Source of the DNA: Clostridiaceae bacterium
GTDB lineage: Bacteria; Bacillota; Clostridia; Monoglobales; Firm-18
Assembly (NCBI GenBank): GCA_012511915.1
Contig: JAAZFB010000247.1
Span: forward strand, 1 to 8,529
Direction: 5' to 3'
Length of the DNA: 8,529 bases
The position numbers were made by a program, and so were the translations under genes. Position 1 is the stretch's first letter. Each line of letters opens with the position of its first letter. Of the stretch, positions 4,949-8,529 are shown piece after piece. The notes under the pieces are model-generated. The model was given only the letters and a program-made list of their open reading frames with translations. It had not been told where the DNA came from and searched no databases.

Positions 4949-6112
4949 TTAGGCAGGGTTAAATAATAAATCGTGGATTGATGTAATATTGCCGTTTTGG
5001 TAATAATGTCGGGGGACTCGTTTGCCTATTCTACTTATAACTTCATAGTTAATTACGCCGTTGATTTTTGCCAATTCCTCAACTGAAATTGATAATCCGT
5101 TTTGAGTACCAAATAATACGACCTCATCTTCAACATTTATATTATTGACATCAGTTACATCAATAATACATTGGTCCATACATATTGTGCCGATTATCGG
5201 TGCAAATTTGCCGTTTACCAATACCTGCGCCTTGTTTGAGAGCCCCCGCGAGTAACCGTCTGCATAGCCGACAGGTATTGTTGCCAATATGCTTTCTCTT
5301 GTCGTTTGAAAGGTTCCGCCGTAGCTGATTTTTTCGCCGGGTTGCAACTTGTTTATATGCGTAATTTTTGTTTTTAATTGAATTGCCGGATTAAGCGCCA
5401 AGTTGTATTCTATCTCTGAAGGGAAAAAGCCGTACAGAGAAATGCCAAGTCTTATCATGTCAAGGTGCATCTCGGGAAAACGCAAAGCAGCCGCACTGTT
5501 GCATGTATGCTTTATGGGTATTGTTATACCTTCGTTTTCTAATAGGTTTGCGATATACATAAATTTATTAAACTGCATCTTTGTATACCCGTCGTTTTGT
5601 TTGTCTGCACAGGCAAAGTGGGTAAAAAGTCCCTCTATTTGTATATTGTCAAAGCAGGTGATACTGTGTATCTCTTTAACTGTGCTTGCGTTATCACAAC
5701 TAAACCCCAACCTGTGCATACCTGTATCTATTTTAATGTGGATTTTTGCTGTTTTGTTAAGTTCAGATGCTATTTTTGAAATAATTGTCGCAGTGCGGGT
5801 ATCAAATACTGAAATAGTTACATCATGTTCAACAAGCGGTTTTATAAGGGACTCCGGCACGTAACCTAATGTTAAAATAGGTGCTTTGATGTTATTGCTT
5901 CTAAGCTGTAACGCCTCTTCTGCCAAAGCAACACCAAACATAGCTACCCCTTTATCCGCAATTGCTTTTGAAACCTCTATTGCGCCCGCACCGTAAGCAT
6001 CCGCTTTTACCATCGCCATTATTTTTGAATTACAAATGCTTTTAAACAGATTAATGTTACTCTCTATTGCATCGATTGAAACCTCACACCATGTTCTGTT
6101 GCTATTTTTCAT
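4949..6112 (-). CDS. alr: alanine racemase
   Basis: A PLP enzyme converting L-alanine to D-alanine for peptidoglycan; cytoplasmic dimer. 387 residues, full length for the family. Visible residues: the PLP lysine Lys36 in MVKADAYG; Lys127 (the usually carbamylated lysine) and Arg134 in HIKIDTGMHRLGF; the second catalytic base Tyr264 in ISYGGTF; GYADGYSRGL and CMDQ at 311-314. An N-terminal TIM barrel (about 5-235) is followed by a beta domain. The usual His after KADAYG is Ala42. The ATG at 6112 overlaps the end of nnr by 11 bases and has only a weak ribosome site, so translational coupling is likely. The position just before endoAI-endoA matches B. subtilis. Confidence 0.96.
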   Translation of the reverse strand: MKNSNRTWCEVSIDAIESNINLFKSICNSKIMAMVKADAYGAGAIEVSKAIADKGVAMFGVALAEEALQLRSNNIKAPILTLGYVPESLIKPLVEHDVTISVFDTRTATIISKIASELNKTAKIHIKIDTGMHRLGFSCDNASTVKEIHSITCFDNIQIEGLFTHFACADKQNDGYTKMQFNKFMYIANLLENEGITIPIKHTCNSAAALRFPEMHLDMIRLGISLYGFFPSEIEYNLALNPAIQLKTKITHINKLQPGEKISYGGTFQTTRESILATIPVGYADGYSRGLSNKAQVLVNGKFAPIIGTICMDQCIIDVTDVNNINVEDEVVLFGTQNGLSISVEELAKINGVINYEVISRIGKRVPRHYYQNGNITSIHDLLFNPA

Positions 6113-7619
6113 TAGTATTGCTCATTTCTTTTAGTATATGTGGAATGCTTTTTAATATATCACTTGCAAGCATGCCGTATTTTCCAATCTGTTTGGCGGC
6201 AAAGTCACCGCACATTCCGTGAATAAATACCCCGCTTATCACCGCTTGGCTCAATGGGAGACCTTGTGCGGAGAATGCGCCAATAATACCGGTTAATACA
6301 TCACCGCTGCCTGCGGTTGCCATGCCACTGTTGCCGTTTGTATTAATATAAAGCTCACCGTTGGGCAAAACAACAATGCTGTTTGCGCCTTTTTGTGCGA
6401 CTATTACATTATATTCACGGGCAAAATCTTTTGCAACTGTTACGGCATTGTTTTGAATTGAACTTATATCAAAACCGGTTAAACGGGACATCTCACCCAA
6501 GTGCGGTGTAACGACCAATTCACACTTTTTTTCTTTTAAAACATTTATATCGTCCGCAATTGCGTTAATACCATCTGCATCAAGCACCACCGGCACTTTA
6601 GAGGTTTTTATTATATGAGTGATAGCTTTTTTTACTCCGCTTGAACTGCCTAAACCGCAACCGCATATTATTACATCGTGCCTGTGGATTGCCCTTTGCA
6701 AATCGGGGATACAGCTTTGTGAAATTGTTCCGTTTTCATCTTCAAGCGGCAAAAAAACAACCTCTGTTAATTTTTGCGCCAAGACACCGTAAATACAATT
6801 TGGGATACCGAGTGTTACGACCCCGCAGCCGGCTTTTAAAGCGGCAAGGGCGGATAAATATGCAGCACCGGTATAGTTTTTACAACCGCACACAGCCAAC
6901 ACTTTCCCGTAAGTGCCTTTATGGGAGTTTTCTATTCTTTTGGGGATTATTGCATGTTTTGTTACAAATGTAGTTATATTTTCGTTTTCTATTGCACGCT
7001 TTGCAAGTGAGATATCTTGAACTATTATTTCCCCTGCATACTCTGTGCCTGGGTATAAAAAAAGCCCGGGCTTGCCGAGACCGAATGTTACCGTGGCGCT
7101 CGCCCTTACACATACGCCTTCTACAGCACCGGTATTTGCATTTATCCCACTTGGGACATCTGCGGAAACAACGATTTTGTCTGCATTGTTAATTGCTTCT
7201 ATAGCGTTTTTTACATTGCCTAAAGGTGCACCTTTTGCGCCAATGCCCAGCAATGCATCTATTATAATGTCACAACCGTTTATAATGTTGTTGTCGAGCC
7301 CGATTATTATCTTAACACCGTTTTTTTCTGCTGCTTTGAAATTAATAAGTGCATCACCCGAGAGCTCTGTCGGCTTTGCCAATAGCATAAGAGTTACATC
7401 CCCGCCATAGTTATGCAAATGGCGTGCCGCTACGCTGCCATCACCGCCGTTATTGCCTTTACCGCATATGATGACAAACCTACTACCCGTCTGTGTGGCG
7501 GCATATTCCGCCAATGCCCTGCCGGCATTTTCCATAAGTGCCAAACTTGCAACGCCGAAATGGTTGATTGTAGATTTGTCAATTGCTTTCATTTGCTCTA
7601 TAGTGGCAATTTTCATCAC
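6102..7619 (-). CDS. nnr: bifunctional NAD(P)HX epimerase / ADP- or ATP-dependent NAD(P)HX dehydratase
   Basis: Repairs hydrated NADH/NADPH: the N-terminal domain epimerises R- and S-NAD(P)HX, and the C-terminal kinase-fold domain dehydrates the S form using ADP or ATP. 505 residues, the usual size of the fused form. The N-terminal YjeF domain (about 1-215) has GKGNNGGDG (53-61) and DVPSGINANTG (154-164). The C-terminal domain (about 225-497) has HKGTYGKVLAVCG (233-245), VLDADGIN, TPHLGEMSRL (371-380) and NGNSGMATAGSGDVLTG (428-444), with Asp440 the expected catalytic base. An AAGGAGGT at 7634-7627 overlaps the acpS stop. It is 7 bases from GTG 7619 and 10 from ATG 7616, so the start may be either. 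Pairing with acpS and alr is common in Firmicutes. Confidence 0.95.
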   Translation of the reverse strand: MMKIATIEQMKAIDKSTINHFGVASLALMENAGRALAEYAATQTGSRFVIICGKGNNGGDGSVAARHLHNYGGDVTLMLLAKPTELSGDALINFKAAEKNGVKIIIGLDNNIINGCDIIIDALLGIGAKGAPLGNVKNAIEAINNADKIVVSADVPSGINANTGAVEGVCVRASATVTFGLGKPGLFLYPGTEYAGEIIVQDISLAKRAIENENITTFVTKHAIIPKRIENSHKGTYGKVLAVCGCKNYTGAAYLSALAALKAGCGVVTLGIPNCIYGVLAQKLTEVVFLPLEDENGTISQSCIPDLQRAIHRHDVIICGCGLGSSSGVKKAITHIIKTSKVPVVLDADGINAIADDINVLKEKKCELVVTPHLGEMSRLTGFDISSIQNNAVTVAKDFAREYNVIVAQKGANSIVVLPNGELYINTNGNSGMATAGSGDVLTGIIGAFSAQGLPLSQAVISGVFIHGMCGDFAAKQIGKYGMLASDILKSIPHILKEMSNTNEK

Positions 7620-7624
7620 TAAAC

Positions 7625-7963
7625 TTACCTCCTTGTCGCAATTACGCTCGCAGCGGCATATTCCTTACTGTGGGAAATGGATGCAAAAAAGCGAATATGT
7701 TCTTTTCCCTTAACTGTAATAAGGGGCTTTCCGCTTTCGTCGTAATTTATGCGCACATCCTTTACAAAACCGCAGCCCATTGCTTTTACAGTCGCCTCTT
7801 TTGCCGCAAAACAACCTGCTATTGTGGAGGGGTTATATAACCTTTGTTTAAAGTATTCACGTTCTTTTTCAGAGAAAATCCGCAACAAAAGTAGAGGGCG
7901 TCTTTTTAACGCCGTCTCAAGCCGCTTGATTTCGATAATATCTATTCCGTTGCCTAATATCAT
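7625..7963 (-). CDS. acpS: holo-[acyl-carrier-protein] synthase
   Basis: Transfers 4'-phosphopantetheine from CoA to the serine of acyl carrier protein, activating fatty acid synthesis. 112 residues from ATG 7963, slightly shorter than the typical 120. Motifs: GNGIDIIEI with the Mg-binding Asp8, FAAKEATVKAMG with Glu56, and SISHSKEYAAA near the C-terminus. The frame is open upstream to 8005, but those 14 codons precede the family's conserved MI-x-GIGID start and lie inside the previous gene. ATG 7963 forms an ATGA overlap with that gene's TGA and has no clear ribosome site of its own, so coupling is expected. The stop TAA overlaps the nnr ribosome site. Confidence 0.95.
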   Translation of the reverse strand: MILGNGIDIIEIKRLETALKRRPLLLLRIFSEKEREYFKQRLYNPSTIAGCFAAKEATVKAMGCGFVKDVRINYDESGKPLITVKGKEHIRFFASISHSKEYAAASVIATRR

Positions 7964-8475
7964 GTCGTATAATAAGCATTTTTCGGAACGTAACGTGAAA
8001 AACATTCAAGCATTTTATCGGTAGGTTCAAAGATTAGGCAGGTTTTCTCGTTGCTTTTACGATATATTCCAAAATAAAGTCGGCTATTTTTAGTGTTACT
8101 TGAAACGTCGAGCCTCTTGGTAATGCTTTGATTGTTATATGTGTTTGCATGGTTTTCTGTCATTGGCGCAAAGTATTCAAAGTCACGAGCATTTAGCGAA
8201 ACAATACGGGTTCTTTTTCTCTTTGCTACAATTTTGTCTATATCAATATCCCCATTTGTAACAATGTACTCATATTCTATATTAAGCGAAGATATGCCAA
8301 AATAAAGCAAGTAAATAATTCCGGCTACAAACAACAAGAAAAAGCTTGCCAAATAACCTGAAAAAGTCAGCAATACAAAAAATAGCAGCAATGCAGCAAC
8401 AACCATCCCGAATATTTTTATGTAATCCTTTCCATCTTTTTTGCGCAAAACTATATGTTCATTAAAAAAATCCAT
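7960..8475 (-). CDS. DUF6106-like two-helix membrane protein
   Basis: 171 residues from ATG 8475, function unknown. A short cytoplasmic start (MDFFNEHIVLRKKDGKDY) is followed by two adjacent membrane segments (about 20-42 and 43-62) and a soluble domain with NIEYEYIVTNGDIDIDKI and AKRKRTR, later LIFEPTDKMLECFSRYVP. This layout fits, from memory, the clostridial family DUF6106; I could not run a domain search. AAGGAG at 8487-8482 lies 6 bases before ATG 8475, so that start is preferred over the upstream frame opening at 8517, which would add 14 residues. It heads the acpS-nnr-alr series. Its TGA stop (7962-7960) is the only TGA stop in the window and is followed in frame by TAT and then TAG. 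Confidence 0.85.
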   Translation of the reverse strand: MDFFNEHIVLRKKDGKDYIKIFGMVVAALLLFFVLLTFSGYLASFFLLFVAGIIYLLYFGISSLNIEYEYIVTNGDIDIDKIVAKRKRTRIVSLNARDFEYFAPMTENHANTYNNQSITKRLDVSSNTKNSRLYFGIYRKSNEKTCLIFEPTDKMLECFSRYVPKNAYYTT

Positions 8476-8481
8476 AAGCAA

Positions 8482-8487
8482 CTCCTT
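8482..8487 (-). promoter_or_regulatory. ribosome binding site fixing the start of the DUF6106-like gene
   Basis: AAGGAG on the minus strand, 6 bases before ATG 8475. It decides between 8475 and the longer frame from 8517. A possible -10 (TATTAT, 8513-8508) lies farther upstream, but its -35 would fall outside the window. Confidence 0.8.
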
Positions 8488-8529
8488 AAATAAATATATT
8501 TGTTTAAATAATAGCATATAAATTTAGTA

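Noticed and set aside
5403..5864. Open frame on the plus strand opposite alr (and similar ones opposite nnr, mazF, leuA and cimA)
   Set aside because: Shadow frames antisense to well-conserved enzymes, with no family resemblance or ribosome sites.
7964..8005. Longer acpS start at 8005
   Set aside because: The extra 14 residues are not part of AcpS and lie within the preceding gene; ATG 7963 gives the conserved N-terminus and an ATGA overlap.
1..8529. Genome-wide code change with UGA as Trp or Gly
   Set aside because: Trp is encoded by TGG throughout (leuA, cimA, mazE, alr) and only one in-frame TGA occurs in all the genes.

Overview
The window (roughly 40% G+C by eye) looks like the chromosome of a low-to-moderate-GC clostridial Firmicute, probably an uncultured one. 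The main reason is the minus-strand order DUF6106-like membrane protein, acpS, nnr, alr, mazE (endoAI), mazF (endoA), which extends the acpS/alr/endoAI/endoA neighbourhood known from Bacillus subtilis. There are no transposases, tRNAs, rRNAs or CRISPR arrays, and no gene-free stretch over 300 bases.

Plus strand, left side. The window opens inside leuA (2-isopropylmalate synthase; the N-terminus lies outside). Fifteen bases later comes cimA, a citramalate synthase of the long two-domain type. Together they condense acetyl-CoA with 2-ketoisovalerate (leucine route) or pyruvate (citramalate route to isoleucine). cimA reads in one frame from 1411 to 2976 except for a single in-frame UGA at codon 246, where I recall a conserved cysteine in this family. 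It could be a recent nonsense mutation, a sequencing error, or recoding (selenocysteine or a suppressor tRNA). This is the most important open question here. A weak terminator and an AT-rich promoter region follow. Then comes a small Cys-rich gene (3107-3529) whose product is four exact-period 33-residue helical repeats with Gly every seven residues. I recognise no family for it, and the fit of its upstream region to the sigma-K consensus suggests a possible spore-coat role.

Convergent region 3530-3733. It holds a strong bidirectional terminator followed by three further dyads: a GC-rich hairpin, a perfect 12-bp hairpin, and a 15-bp perfect inverted repeat enclosing a 9-bp hairpin. That is more structure than termination needs, and the last dyad resembles a small non-coding palindromic repeat element.

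Minus strand, right side (reading right to left). The DUF6106-like membrane protein overlaps acpS by ATGA. acpS is followed after 5 bases by the bifunctional NAD(P)HX repair enzyme nnr, which overlaps alr by 11 bases. A textbook sigma-A promoter just after the alr stop drives mazE-mazF, with three evenly spaced GTATAT boxes that may be the antitoxin operator. A secreted protein of unknown function ends the series and has its own extended -10 promoter candidate. The cluster joins acyl-carrier-protein activation, cofactor repair, D-alanine supply for peptidoglycan, and a toxin-antitoxin pair.
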